Source: Thomasclavelia ramosa DSM 1402
GTDB lineage: Bacteria > Bacillota_I > Bacilli_A > Erysipelotrichales > Coprobacillaceae
Assembly: GCF_014131695.1 (NCBI RefSeq)
Contig: NZ_CP036346.1
Span: 1,426,001-1,490,000 of the forward strand
Direction: 5' to 3'
Length of the DNA: 64,000 nt
This document shows positions 54,905-64,000 of this stretch, piece after piece (positions within the stretch are counted from its first letter, which is position 1; each line of letters opens with the position of its first letter). A program made the translations under genes and the position numbers. The notes below the pieces were generated by a model. It was not told where the DNA came from. It worked only from the letters and a program-made list of their open reading frames with translations, and did not search any database.

Positions 54905-55699
54905 ATGAAAATAAATGAAGAAAGAAATTTACCAATTGGATTCATTGATTCTGGTTTAGGGGGATTAAGTGTTTTAAAAGAGGCGATAAAGATAATGCCT
55001 CATGAAGATTTTATATACTATGGTGATTCTTTAAATGCTCCTTATGGAACCAAATCAGTAGATGAGATTAGAGATTTAACCTTTGCTATCGTTGATAAAT
55101 TATTAAAATTAGGGATCAAAGGATTAGCAGTAGCGTGTAATACTGCAACAAGTGCAGCTGTTCGACAGCTTAGAATAATGTATCCTGATTTAACAATAGT
55201 TGGAATTGAACCAGCAATTAAACCAGCAGTTGAATCAAACCATGGTGGTGAAATCTTAGTAATGGCAACACCTATGACAATAAAACAAGAAAAGTTTAAC
55301 CGGCTGCTAGATATCTATAAAGACCGTGCCAAAATAATACCAGTATCATGTAAGGGGTTAATGGAATTTGTAGAACATGGAAATTTGAATGGGAGCTTTT
55401 TAGAAGCATATTTTAATGAAACACTTGTCCCTTATTTAAATGATACTACTGAAACAATTGTTTTAGGATGTACGCATTACCCCTTTTTAAGACCGTATTT
55501 AAAAGAATTTTTAGGAGAGCGAAGAATACAGATTATTGATGGCAGTCATGGAACTTCATGTGAATTAAAGCGGCAGTTAGCAGGAAAAAAATTATTGCAG
55601 AAAGAAAATCATGAAGGGAAAGTAGTAATAAAAAATTCGATGGATGAACCAGAGATGATTGATTTGAGCTGGAAATTATTGAATTTGCCAATCGATTAA
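54905..55699 (+). CDS. murI: glutamate racemase
   Basis: 264 residues with the two catalytic cysteines in VACNTATSAA and LGCTHYPFL, and the N-terminal IGFIDSGLGGLSVLKEA motif. It makes D-glutamate for peptidoglycan. GGGGAG precedes the start. The upstream 220 bases hold no other gene. Confidence 0.96.
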   Translation: MKINEERNLPIGFIDSGLGGLSVLKEAIKIMPHEDFIYYGDSLNAPYGTKSVDEIRDLTFAIVDKLLKLGIKGLAVACNTATSAAVRQLRIMYPDLTIVGIEPAIKPAVESNHGGEILVMATPMTIKQEKFNRLLDIYKDRAKIIPVSCKGLMEFVEHGNLNGSFLEAYFNETLVPYLNDTTETIVLGCTHYPFLRPYLKEFLGERRIQIIDGSHGTSCELKRQLAGKKLLQKENHEGKVVIKNSMDEPEMIDLSWKLLNLPID

Positions 55700-55715
55700 G
55701 TTACATACAAATTTT

Positions 55716-55741
55716 AAAAATGGCCGAATTGGCCTTTTTTA
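55716..55741 (+). terminator. probable terminator after murI
   Basis: A short GGCC/GGCC stem with a five-base loop flanked by A and T runs, ending in T6. Weak stem, strong tail. Confidence 0.55.
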
Positions 55742-55840
55742 GTGTGATACAAAAAATGTTAAATTATGGTTAAATTTTCGTATAAGAGTGCAATAGAGTA
55801 TACTTATAAATAAAGGTTAGTTTTAAAATATTTAGCGAGT

Positions 55841-55874
55841 AAAAGAACATGATTAAATTTTGAATGTTCTTTTT
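55841..55874 (+). other. hairpin in the leader of the decayed GGDEF-EAL gene
   Basis: AAAAGAACAT and ATGTTCTTTT form a 10-bp stem with a 13-base loop about 70 bases before the start codon. It could be a terminator of a short upstream RNA. Confidence 0.5.
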
Positions 55875-55943
55875 ATACTGTTGGAAAATATAATATAACT
55901 GCTTATAAAGTGTAAAAAGATAATTCTTTGGGAGGATTCCTTT

Positions 55944-58518
55944 ATGCGTAGAAAATTATTTTTAATTGTTCTAACTACGTCACTATTGTTATCTAGTATT
56001 ATTTCGATTTATGTAATTCATAATCTTCAAGGAAATGCCAGAGTTATCAATTATACTGGTGTTGTTCGTGGTGCAACGCAACGATTGATCAAACAAGAAT
56101 TAAGTAATAAGCCAAATGACAAATTAGTGAAAAAAAATAGATGATATTATTGATGAACTACAAACTGGACATGGTGAACTTGGTTTGATTCGTTTAGCTT
56201 CTGATGATTTCCAAGAAAATATGACTCAAATGAAATTTGATTGGGAGGGGTTAAAAAAAGAAATTTATTTGGTTCGAGAAGGCAGAGATAATGGGAATTT
56301 ATATTTTTATAGTGAAGCCTTTTTTGAGTTGGCAGATAATACGGTACATTCTACGGAATTGTATTCTGAAAAGAGCGTGTATTCAGCAGAAGGAACATTA
56401 ATAATTTTGAATCTAGCGTTAGCAATACTAGTGTTTTTTATTTATAAGTATAATACTAAACAAGAAAAAATACGAAAAAAATTAGAGAAAGAGGAAGAAA
56501 ATAATAAACAACGTAAAGTATAACTTGCAAGACTGGCTGAAAACATGCGCGCTCCCTTAAATGATATTTCTGAACTTTTATATATTGTTGACTTAGAAAC
56601 TTATGATTTATTATTTATTAATGAAACCGGAATGAAAATATTTGAGGTTGATTCAATCTATGGAAAAAATGTTATAAAGTCTTACAAGGAAGAGATGCGC
56701 CTTGTAATTTTGTACTAACTGCTATTTGAAAGAAGAGGAAAATTATACTTGAGAATTTACTAATCCGCTAACTAAACGGCATTACCTGTTAAAAGATCGT
56801 TTAATTGAGTGGGATGGTAAGGTTGCAAGAATGGAAATTGCTTTTGATACTACAGAATCTGAGATAGAAAAACAGCAGTTAAAATTTACACTTGAGGCTG
56901 AAAAAACGATTACAGAATGTATTGGTATATTATATCGTGAAAATGGCGTTAGTACTGCAATTATTGAAGTGTTGAGAAAGCTTGGGAATTTTTTATCAGC
57001 AGAAAGAACATACATAATCTATATTAAAGATGAACTAATGTATAATGACTATGAATGGTGTGCGGAAAATATTATATCACAAAAAAACACCCTACAAGGA
57101 ATTCCTCTTGCAATGATTGATCGGTGGATTCCTTATTTTAAAAATGATAAATGTGTAATCATTGAAAATTTAGAAGAAATAAAAGAAATTTCATTGGAAG
57201 AATATGAAATACTAGACAGTCAGTCAATAACTAGCTTAGTGTAGCTCCGTTGGAACAAAATGGCGAACTGGCAGGTTATTTAGGAGTTGATAATCCACCT
57301 CCAGATAAAATTATTAATATTGCTTCATTGCTTCAAACATTATGTTATTTCGTTTCATTAGCATTACAACATGCAGAGAGTCAAAAAAAATTATCATATT
57401 TGAGTTATCATGATAATTCAACGACCTTTTATAATCGTAATCGTTATATTAAAGATACTCAAAAACTTTTTAATATGGATACTTCATTGGGAATTATTTA
57501 TTTAGATGTAAATGGTTTAAAAGATGTAAATGATCAATTTGGACACGAAGTTGGTGACGCATTATTGGTTGAATGTGCTAGACGTATGAAAATGGTATTT
57601 AAAAAAGCTGATTTTTATCGTATTGGTGGGGATGAATTTATTATTATTTGTCAAAGCATAAAAAAAGAGTCATTTGAAAAACGAGTTAAAGAATTAAGTG
57701 AAAGTTTTTCTAAAAAACCAGTTTGTCAAGTAGCGATAGGAACACAATGGACTAATGCAGTAGGTAATATTAATGAGATGATTGCTGAGGCAGATGCAAG
57801 GATGTATGAAAATAAAAAAGAATTTTATCATAAGCATATGATTTCCAGACGGTATCGTCACCATAGCGATGAGATGCTGCATCTCACTAATATTGATTAT
57901 CTAGAATCTGAGATTGAAAACGGTCATTTTGTTGTCTATCTACAACCTAAAATTTTATGTGAAGATCGCTCATGTGTTGGGGCAGAAGCATTGATACGTT
58001 ACTGTGATAATGCTGGGACATTAATTCCGCTTTCAATAAATTTTTCTATAGAATCACTTCGTGGTAAATCTTTTGTTGAACGTATTTTAGAAACTTGTAA
58101 AAAATATCAAATACCTACTAAATATATAGAAATAGAAATAACAGAACGAGTACATGACGAAAAGAATTTTGAAATTAAAACGGTAATATCAAAACTTCGT
58201 AGTGCTGGATTTATTGTAGCTATTGATGATTTTGGAACGGAGTATGCCAATTTAGCATTATTATCGGATGCTGAGTTTGATATTCTAAAATTGGATAAGA
58301 GCTTAATTAGTAATGTTGCATTAAATCCAAGAACTAAGATAATCATGGAATATATTTCAAAAATTTGTCATCGATTAGGGCTGGATATGATAGCGGAAGG
58401 AATTGAATCTGAAGAGCAGTTTTTTACGCTGTGTTCATATGGGGTTGAAACAGTTCAAGGTTATTTATTCAGCAAGCCGTTGGCAATAAATGTTTTTGAA
58501 GAAAAGTATCTAAGTTAA
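55944..58518 (+). pseudogene. decayed membrane sensor with PAS, GAF, GGDEF and EAL domains
   Basis: The start (GGGAGGA, ATG 55944) gives an N-terminal membrane helix and a PilJ-like sensor part. Breaks follow: an extra A in an A-run near 56132; TAA at 56521 (Gln expected); shifts near 56670 and 56715; TGA at 56750 (Trp expected, NYT-stop-EFTNPL); and a shift near 57241. Between them PAS (IVDLETYDLLFINETG), Cys-rich RDAPCNFCTNC, GAF, an intact GGDEF (YRIGGDEFIII) and EAL (GAEALIRYCD) domains can be read. The EAL part also lacks about 45 residues after GTLIP. The parts from 57250 to 58518 remain open but lack a start. Confidence 0.85.
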
Positions 58519-58607
58519 TTTTAAGAAGCTAATTAAAGTTTATTTAAGGTGTTGTATGTGAAGTGTATAAATAATAACATTTATTTGACTTTATTTTTTA
58601 GTTGTCA

Positions 58608-58636
58608 TTGACATTGTCTATATAATTATCTAGAAT
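58608..58636 (+). promoter_or_regulatory. promoter of the GH3 hexosaminidase leader
   Basis: TTGACA (58608-58613) and TAGAAT (58631-58636) with a 17-bp spacer. Transcription would start near 58643, 276 bases before the start codon. Confidence 0.8.
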
Positions 58637-58677
58637 ATAAGTATATAGACGTGGTATTACCTTTAAATCAATTATAG

Positions 58678-58734
58678 CCTAAGTATTAGTATGAGCAATT
58701 TTTTTGCTTGCTTTACTTAGGTTTTATTCTTTTA
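58678..58734 (+). promoter_or_regulatory. terminator-like hairpin in the hexosaminidase leader
   Basis: CCTAAGTA and TACTTAGG (58678-58685 with 58714-58721) enclose an inner AGCAA/TTGCT stem, followed by GTTTTATTCTTTT. It sits between promoter and gene, so it could end a ~90-nt RNA or act as an attenuator. The next 180 bases to the gene show nothing else clear. Confidence 0.6.
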
Positions 58735-58918
58735 AAAGTAATGAATGTTTACTGATTCAATCAAGTATGACAAAATAGATGGACAAGGAGTGTGAAAAAT
58801 TAAGGGAAAACAAATATTGTTAGTACTTGGTAATAATCCGCAAGTATCAAATACTTGTTGCAATTTATTTAGGCCTTTGATTTATTTTAGACTAGAGAAG
58901 GGTAAAGGAGCAAAAAAA

Positions 58919-61900
58919 ATGAAAAGGTTAGGGAAAAGGAGAATCATTTCGCTAATTATGGCTTTATCAATGGCTGTTACAACTGTATTTAGTGCAAACA
59001 TTTCTAATGTTAGAGCGCTAACCAATGCAGAAAAAGCAAGGGAACTTGTCAGTAAAATGACATTAGAAGAGAAAATCGGGCAAAAGTTAATGTTATCTTT
59101 CCGTAGTGGATGGACAATGAGAGATGGAACTAAAATTTCATCGGTTCAAACTATTAACGATGAAATTCATGAGATTATTGGTGAATATGATATAGGGAGT
59201 GTTATCTTATTTGCTGCTAACTTTAATTCCGATGCAAAAGTAAATGTAGAATTGACAGATGGTTTACAAAAAGCAGCAATGGACAAAGATTTAGGTAAAA
59301 ACAGTATTCCTCTATTAATTGCTACTGATCAAGAGGGAGGAATCGTATATCGTTTAACTGGTGGGACGGCCTTACCAGGAAATATGGCTTTAGGTGCTAG
59401 CGGTAATACTGAAAATGCTGTTAAAGCAGGTAATATTATTGGTAGTGAATTAAATGCGGTTGGTGTAAATGTTAATTTTGCGCCAGATGCTGACGTAAAT
59501 AATAACCCTAATAACCCCGTTATTGGATTACGTTCATTCAGTAGTAATCCGCAATTAGCAGCTAAATTTGTTTCTGCTTATATTGAAGGAGTTCAAAGCA
59601 ATAATGTGGCAACTGCCGCTAAACATTTTCCAGGGCATGGAAATGTAGCTACAGATTCGCATACAGGTTTACCTTCGGTTCCTGCGACTAAAGAAGAATT
59701 ATATAAAACAGAGTTAGTACCTTTTCAGGCGGCAATTGATGCTGGAACAGATATGGTTATGACTGCTCATATCCAATTTCCGAATATTGTAACAGAAGAA
59801 ATTTACTCAGATAAAAAAGATGAGCTGATGAGTCCGCCAGCTACATTATCTAGGGAAATTTTAACTGATTTATTAAGAGATGAAATGAAGTTTGACGGTG
59901 TCATTGTAACTGATTCTATGACAATGCAAGGTGTGGCTAATTACTTTGATACAAACGAAAGAAACTTATTAGCTGTTAAAGCTGGAGTTGATATTCTAGA
60001 TATTCCATTTACGGATATTTCTTCTATGAAAGATATGGAATCTAAATTAATTCCACTGATTAATGCATTTGTCGATGCTTATACTAAAGAAGATGGTTAT
60101 AATGGAATTAAATTATCATTAGAAGAATTGGATAAATCTGTGGAAAGAATTTTAGTTTGTAAATACAACAGAGATGTCATGGATTTAGCAAATGATACAA
60201 CTACATTAGATGATAAAAAAGCAATCGCTTCGAAAGTGGTTGGTTCTGTTGAAAATCGTGAAACAGAGAGATTAATTTCTGCAAATGCAGTTACTGTTGT
60301 TAAAAATGAAAATAATGTATTACCACTTAAATTGACTAAAGATTCAAAAGTAGTATTTGCATCAACTTATTCAAGGAATAATAATCGTTTTATTTTGGCT
60401 TGGCAAAGAGCTAAACAGGCGGGAATTATTCCAGAGGGGGCAGATTATAAGATTTTGCAGCACTATAATTGGACAGGATTAAACGATAAGGTAAACAGTG
60501 CTATAAATTCTGACGGAACTAATTTTGTTGGGACAAATAAAGATGTGCTAGATTGGGGTACTGTTCTTGTCCATGCCTCAGAAATCAGTAGTGCTAGTGG
60601 AATAGATGGATATTTGGTAGCTTGCCCACAATTATTTACTAAGTATTGTAAAGAAAATGGAAAGCAGACGGTTGTTATTTCATTAAATCATCCTTATGAT
60701 GTTCAAGCCTTCCCAGATGCTGATGGTATTTTAGCAGTGTATGGAACTACTAGTCTTGGGCTGGATATTACGGAATCATTCGGTGGTGGTACAGTTGGAG
60801 CAACAGCAGCATTTAGTCCTAACTTGACAGCAGGTACTGAAGTAGCTTTAGGTACATTTGGAGCTTCTGGGAAACTACCGGTAGATATCCCAAAATATGT
60901 TCCAAAATCTGGAGTATATTCAACTGACGAAAATGTCTATGAATTAGGATATGGTATAGAATATGATGCAATTGCTAAAGATCCAGATAAAAAAGGACTA
61001 GCAGATGCGATTGCACAAGCTAAAGCTATAGATAAAAGTGTATATACTACTGAGTCTTGGGAGGCAGCTGCAGAAGCTTTAAATACTTTAAAAGTCGTAT
61101 TGCAAACGGCTGAAAATGTTAATTTGACTCATAAATTGGCACAGTCTGTTGTTGATGAAAATGAAACAGATTTACGTGATAAATATAATACGGTTTTATC
61201 ATTATTAGTATATAAATCTGACAAAAAAGCTTTATCAGATTTGATTGCCGAAGCGAAGAAATTAGATAAAGATCATTATACTATTGAAACTTGGCAAAAT
61301 TTTGAAAAAGCATTAGAAAATGCTGAATCTATATATGATGGAAATGTACCACAAGATGAAGTTGATTTAGCTAAAGAAGCATTAGAAAAAGCAAAAAATG
61401 AGTTACTTGAGAAAAATAAAAAAGAATTATCAGTTGCTCTTGAAATGGCTAAACAAGTAACACCAGAACAGTTAGATAAGGTTGTACCAGCTGTGGTGAC
61501 TGAATTTAAGGCTGCATTGGAAAATGCTCAAATAATTTTTGATAAAAAGGATGCAAATGAACTTGAAATAAATAAAGCTTTTGAACGCTTATCTAATGTA
61601 ATGCAAATGTTGGAATTCTATAAGGGCGATAAAACACAATTAAGTGCATTAGTAGAAAAAATTGAAAAATTAAACAAAAATGATTATTTAAGCGCAACAT
61701 GGAAAAATTTAGAATCCGTCTTAACAACGGCAAAAGATGTTTTGAACAATCCTGATGCTTTAGAAATAGAAGTAAGTGAAACGCATGATCAATTAGTAAG
61801 AACCTTTTTACAATTAAGATTAAAGCCAAATAAAGATTTGTTAAGTGAGTTGATCAATAAAGCTGAAAATACAGATCAAACAAAATATACAGCAGTATCA

Positions 61901-62197
61901 TTATTATCGCTTAAGAGCGCATTAGTAGAAGCAAAAGCAGTTCTTGATAATAACGAAGCAACCCAAGATGAAGTAACTGCTGTAGAAATATTATTGAAAA
62001 CAGCATTAGACAATTTGGTAGTGAAAGAAATTACTCTAGATGATCCAAATGCTCAAACACCACCAGATGCTAAACCAGGTAATGGTGCTATAACTGCGAC
62101 AAAAACAGGTGATGATTCTATGATGTTAACATTTGCCTTAGCGGGATTATTGGCTTTAGCTGGCAGTGTGATTGTATTGAAGAAAAAAGAAGAATAA
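58919..62197 (+). CDS. secreted glycoside hydrolase family 3 (beta-N-acetylhexosaminidase type) with helical repeats and C-terminal anchor
   Basis: 1092 residues from the ATG at 58919, eight bases after AAAGGAG; the frame runs 34 codons upstream without a ribosome site. A signal peptide (RRIISLIMALSMAVTTVFSA) is followed by the GH3 catalytic domain with KHFPGHG (235-241) and IVTDSMTMQGVANYF, and a GH3 C-terminal domain. From about residue 688 to 1045 there are five helical repeats of FIVAR type (for example LIAEAKKLDKDHYTIETWQN). The end has TATKTGDDS, a hydrophobic helix and KKKEE, a degenerate sortase signal. It probably trims peptidoglycan or host glycans at the cell surface. Confidence 0.92.
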   Translation: MKRLGKRRIISLIMALSMAVTTVFSANISNVRALTNAEKARELVSKMTLEEKIGQKLMLSFRSGWTMRDGTKISSVQTINDEIHEIIGEYDIGSVILFAANFNSDAKVNVELTDGLQKAAMDKDLGKNSIPLLIATDQEGGIVYRLTGGTALPGNMALGASGNTENAVKAGNIIGSELNAVGVNVNFAPDADVNNNPNNPVIGLRSFSSNPQLAAKFVSAYIEGVQSNNVATAAKHFPGHGNVATDSHTGLPSVPATKEELYKTELVPFQAAIDAGTDMVMTAHIQFPNIVTEEIYSDKKDELMSPPATLSREILTDLLRDEMKFDGVIVTDSMTMQGVANYFDTNERNLLAVKAGVDILDIPFTDISSMKDMESKLIPLINAFVDAYTKEDGYNGIKLSLEELDKSVERILVCKYNRDVMDLANDTTTLDDKKAIASKVVGSVENRETERLISANAVTVVKNENNVLPLKLTKDSKVVFASTYSRNNNRFILAWQRAKQAGIIPEGADYKILQHYNWTGLNDKVNSAINSDGTNFVGTNKDVLDWGTVLVHASEISSASGIDGYLVACPQLFTKYCKENGKQTVVISLNHPYDVQAFPDADGILAVYGTTSLGLDITESFGGGTVGATAAFSPNLTAGTEVALGTFGASGKLPVDIPKYVPKSGVYSTDENVYELGYGIEYDAIAKDPDKKGLADAIAQAKAIDKSVYTTESWEAAAEALNTLKVVLQTAENVNLTHKLAQSVVDENETDLRDKYNTVLSLLVYKSDKKALSDLIAEAKKLDKDHYTIETWQNFEKALENAESIYDGNVPQDEVDLAKEALEKAKNELLEKNKKELSVALEMAKQVTPEQLDKVVPAVVTEFKAALENAQIIFDKKDANELEINKAFERLSNVMQMLEFYKGDKTQLSALVEKIEKLNKNDYLSATWKNLESVLTTAKDVLNNPDALEIEVSETHDQLVRTFLQLRLKPNKDLLSELINKAENTDQTKYTAVSLLSLKSALVEAKAVLDNNEATQDEVTAVEILLKTALDNLVVKEITLDDPNAQTPPDAKPGNGAITATKTGDDSMMLTFALAGLLALAGSVIVLKKKEE

Positions 62198-62211
62198 TTT
62201 ATACTTAAGCT

Positions 62212-62241
62212 AAAAAGTCACTGTATATAGTGGCTTTTTTG
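62212..62241 (+). terminator. intrinsic terminator after the GH3 hexosaminidase gene
   Basis: AAAAAGTCACT and AGTGGCTTTTT pair (one G-T) around a six-base loop with a T-rich tail. Confidence 0.88.
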
Positions 62242-62392
62242 TTTTGGTTTGTTTTGAGAAACAGGATGATTTATTTAATAAGAAATATGTTATAATATTC
62301 CTAATATTATTTTATAGTACATTGGTTTAAACAATATTTATTTAAAATACTAAATAAACTTCACATTTATTAGTTAGAAAGGGGAATTTTTA

Positions 62393-63184
62393 ATGAAGCA
62401 GCAAAAATGGAATATTCATACGCATACAACAAGATGTGGGCATGCAACTGGACTAGATATTCAATACATTCAAAGTGCAATTGAGGCTGGATTTACAATG
62501 TTAGGATTTAGCGAACATCTGCCTTATCCTGAAATACGGATTTCTGGGGCACGAATGTTTTATGAGCAAAAAGATGAATATATTGCAACGATAAGAAAAT
62601 TAAAACAAGATTATCAAGATAAGATTGATATTAAAGTTGGCTATGAGGTTGAGTATTTAAAAGATCATTTTAATGATTTGATGAATTTGAAAAAAGAATG
62701 TGATTATATGATTTTGGGACAACATTTTAAATATTTAATTTATGACTATGACAGTTATTGTTCTGATGAGGATGTATATGTTTATGCACAGTAAATAGAG
62801 GAGGCATTATCTAAAAATTTTATTACATATGTAGCTCATCCTGACTATTTTATGATGGGGAGAAGGAGTTTTTCAAATGCTTGTGTTGATGCGGCGCATC
62901 GAATAGCAAAAGCTAGCATCCGTTATGATACACCGTTAGAAATTAATCTAAATGGTTTTGGATATGGAAAAAAACAATATTATATAAACAATGAATTAAA
63001 GGCATGTTATCCATATCCGTTTCGTGAATTTTGGGAGATAATTGCTATGTATGGTTGTAAAGTAACTTTTGGATATGATGCTCATTCACCACTTACGTTA
63101 TTAGAGCGTGAGCGGGAATGTTGGGCTCTAGATATTTTAAGTGATCTACCACTTAATTTTATTGACCATATCGAATTAAAATGA
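62393..63184 (+). pseudogene. PHP-family histidinol-phosphatase-like gene with one nonsense codon
   Basis: Both halves are in the same frame and only a TAA at 62792-62794 (after VYVYAQ) interrupts ~263 codons; Gln (CAA) is the likely original. The N-terminus has the metal motif NIHTHTTRCGHATG and GFSEHLP; the centre IKVGYEVEYL and LGQHF; beyond the stop, YVAHPDYFMMG and TFGYDAHSP are the other PHP metal motifs. This is the HisJ/HisK type, which dephosphorylates histidinol phosphate or other small phosphates. GGGGAA precedes the ATG. No his genes are near. Confidence 0.85.
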
Positions 63185-63277
63185 GCTTTATAGATAAAAT
63201 ATTATGCTTAAAAATTATTATTAACTATATTTTTTGATTCAAATAAGATTAGTAATTTAAGAAAAAGGAGATTAGAA

Positions 63278-63761
63278 ATGTTGTACTCAAAGAAGATAAA
63301 TATGGCAGATATTAGAGCAAGAATATGAGTATGTTTCTAATGTTCTAGAAGACAAAAATGATTTTGAAAATAAAATTTTGCCAGGTTATATTAATTCTTC
63401 CAACGGGATTGGACTTCTTGAGGGATGGGTTCCGGAAACAGAAGTGTTTTTATGGAAGATGATCAAATTATTGACTGATTTAGGATTGGACATTACTTGA
63501 CTGAAAAGTTGGCTCATGGTACCGGACATATCGGATATGTAATAAAAAAGAATATAGAGGAAACGGGCATACTGTGAAGGATTAAAGGTAACTCTTCAAA
63601 TAGCTAAAAATATTATTAAAGAGGATAAAATATATCTGTCAGTCCATAAAAATAATCTAGCTTCATTAAAAATCCAATAAAAAAATGGTGCATATATTCA
63701 TCATGAAGACGATAAGAAATTTTATACACGAATAAAAAATCAGTTTAAAGCTACTCTATAA
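63278..63761 (+). pseudogene. decayed GNAT family N-acetyltransferase
   Basis: After AAAGGAG and ATG (63278) the frame stops within 17 codons. GNAT-like sequence can be read in shifted frames: LEQEYEYVSNVLEDKNDFEN, GWVPETEVFLW, RHYLTEKLAHGTGHIGYVI, KKEYRGNGHT (the acetyl-CoA loop), LQIAKNIIKEDKIYLSVHKN and NNLASLKIQKNGAYIHHED, ending at 63761. At least four shifts or stops separate these. The intact relative would be ~165 residues. Confidence 0.8.
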
Positions 63762-63962
63762 TTAATTAAATACTAGTAAAGCCGGCTAAAAACAATGTAC
63801 AATAAATAATGGGTTATTTTTAAATACTAATAAATAACTTGAATTAAAAAAATAACTATATTTTAATTTGGAAAGGAAGGTATGCATGCCTGTTAATTGC
63901 TAGTTTAGCAAAGCTAGGCAATTGAGATTATTAGTTGCGTACTAAAGGGAGTGGAATTATAT

Positions 63963-64000
63963 ATGAGAAAATATTTCTTTTTTGACATTGACGGAACATT
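63963..64000 (+). CDS. HAD superfamily hydrolase, N-terminal start only (cut by window edge)
   Basis: AAGGGAGTGG precedes an ATG at 63963; the twelve visible codons read MRKYFFFDIDGT, whose DIDGT is HAD motif I with the nucleophile Asp. The gene continues beyond the window. The ~200 bases upstream contain only an imperfect inverted repeat (AATTGCTAG/CTAGGCAATT near 63900-63930). Confidence 0.8.
   Translation, partial: MRKYFFFDIDGT

Noticed and set aside
56100-56145. Phase-variable A-run in the GGDEF-EAL gene
   Set aside because: One extra A could be phase variation, but at least five further disruptions downstream show the gene is dead.
58643-58918. Known riboswitch (c-di-GMP or similar) in the hexosaminidase leader
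   Set aside because: None of the conserved cores I know are present before the hairpin.
63890-63935. Inverted repeat before the last HAD gene as terminator or riboswitch
   Set aside because: The stem is imperfect, without a T-run, and matches no known motif.
1-64000. tRNA, rRNA or CRISPR arrays
   Set aside because: No cloverleaf with a CCA-like end, rRNA segment or regularly spaced repeat was recognised on either strand.

Overview
The window is AT-rich chromosomal DNA of a low-GC Gram-positive bacterium. Gene content and order (mnmA-recD2-alaS, ireB-ruvX-DUF1292, mltG-trmR-trhP1-trhP2-udk-greA), T-box leaders, CIRCE and cre sites, and strong GGAGG-type ribosome sites all point to Firmicutes. 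The mix of a FIVAR-repeat surface glycosidase, an Feo operon with two FeoA proteins and HD-GYP/GGDEF proteins suggests a gut member of the Erysipelotrichia (Coprobacillus/Thomasclavelia-like); the genus is an inference. No rRNA, tRNA, CRISPR array, prophage or insertion sequence was seen.

Layout. 1-13 kb is housekeeping: tRNA thiolation (mnmA end), RecD2 helicase, T-box-controlled alaS, IreB/RuvX/DUF1292, a beta-propeller lactonase, MltG, the tRNA wobble-uridine hydroxylation/methylation set trmR-trhP1-trhP2, uridine kinase and GreA. 13-20 kb holds small membrane proteins, a T-box-controlled amino-acid-type ABC importer on the minus strand, a ZIP metal transporter divergent from a DtxR/MntR-type regulator, and a TPR protein with a cold-shock-like tail. 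20-31 kb has pnp-maf, a membrane-bound MerR regulator, phosphofructokinase with a cre box placed for activation, a MacB-like ABC pair, and an RpiR regulator divergent from a GH1 phosphoglycosidase. 30.4-33.5 kb is an iron-uptake operon (FeoA, FeoA, FeoB, Cys-rich partner) behind three copies of the palindrome GTTA-N8-TAAC. 33.5-37 kb has a HAD phosphatase, a cold-shock gene with a terminator-like hairpin in its leader, and htpG controlled by two CIRCE elements.

37-42 kb carries an unusual overlapping operon: an ICMT-like membrane methyltransferase, a GH3-family acyl-adenylating enzyme (best known from plant auxin conjugation), and a seven-TM/GAF/degenerate GGDEF/HD-GYP sensor, then a nitroreductase. 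42-45 kb is a copper operon in which CopA is fused at its C-terminus to a CopZ-like domain while an internal ribosome site and ATG remain, followed by csoR. 45-50 kb has a DUF2812 membrane protein, a Na/Pi cotransporter with a PhoP-like box, and an ABC exporter.

From about 49.9 kb to 63.8 kb intact genes (formylglutamate amidohydrolase-like, a helical-toroid-like protein, enolase, murI, a large wall-associated GH3 hexosaminidase with helical repeats) alternate with at least six decayed genes: an unknown, a zinc-ribbon protein, a DHFR-family protein, a GGDEF/EAL sensor, a PHP-family phosphatase and a GNAT acetyltransferase. Most readable nonsense codons are explained by a single C-to-T or G-to-A transition, so this looks like real gene erosion rather than only sequencing error. 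The window ends in the first codons of a HAD hydrolase.

The clearest theme is regulation readable from the DNA: metal-responsive operators (feo, cop), carbon (cre), phosphate (PhoP-like), heat (CIRCE), amino-acid (two T-boxes) and sugar-phosphate (RpiR palindrome) control can all be placed relative to promoters.
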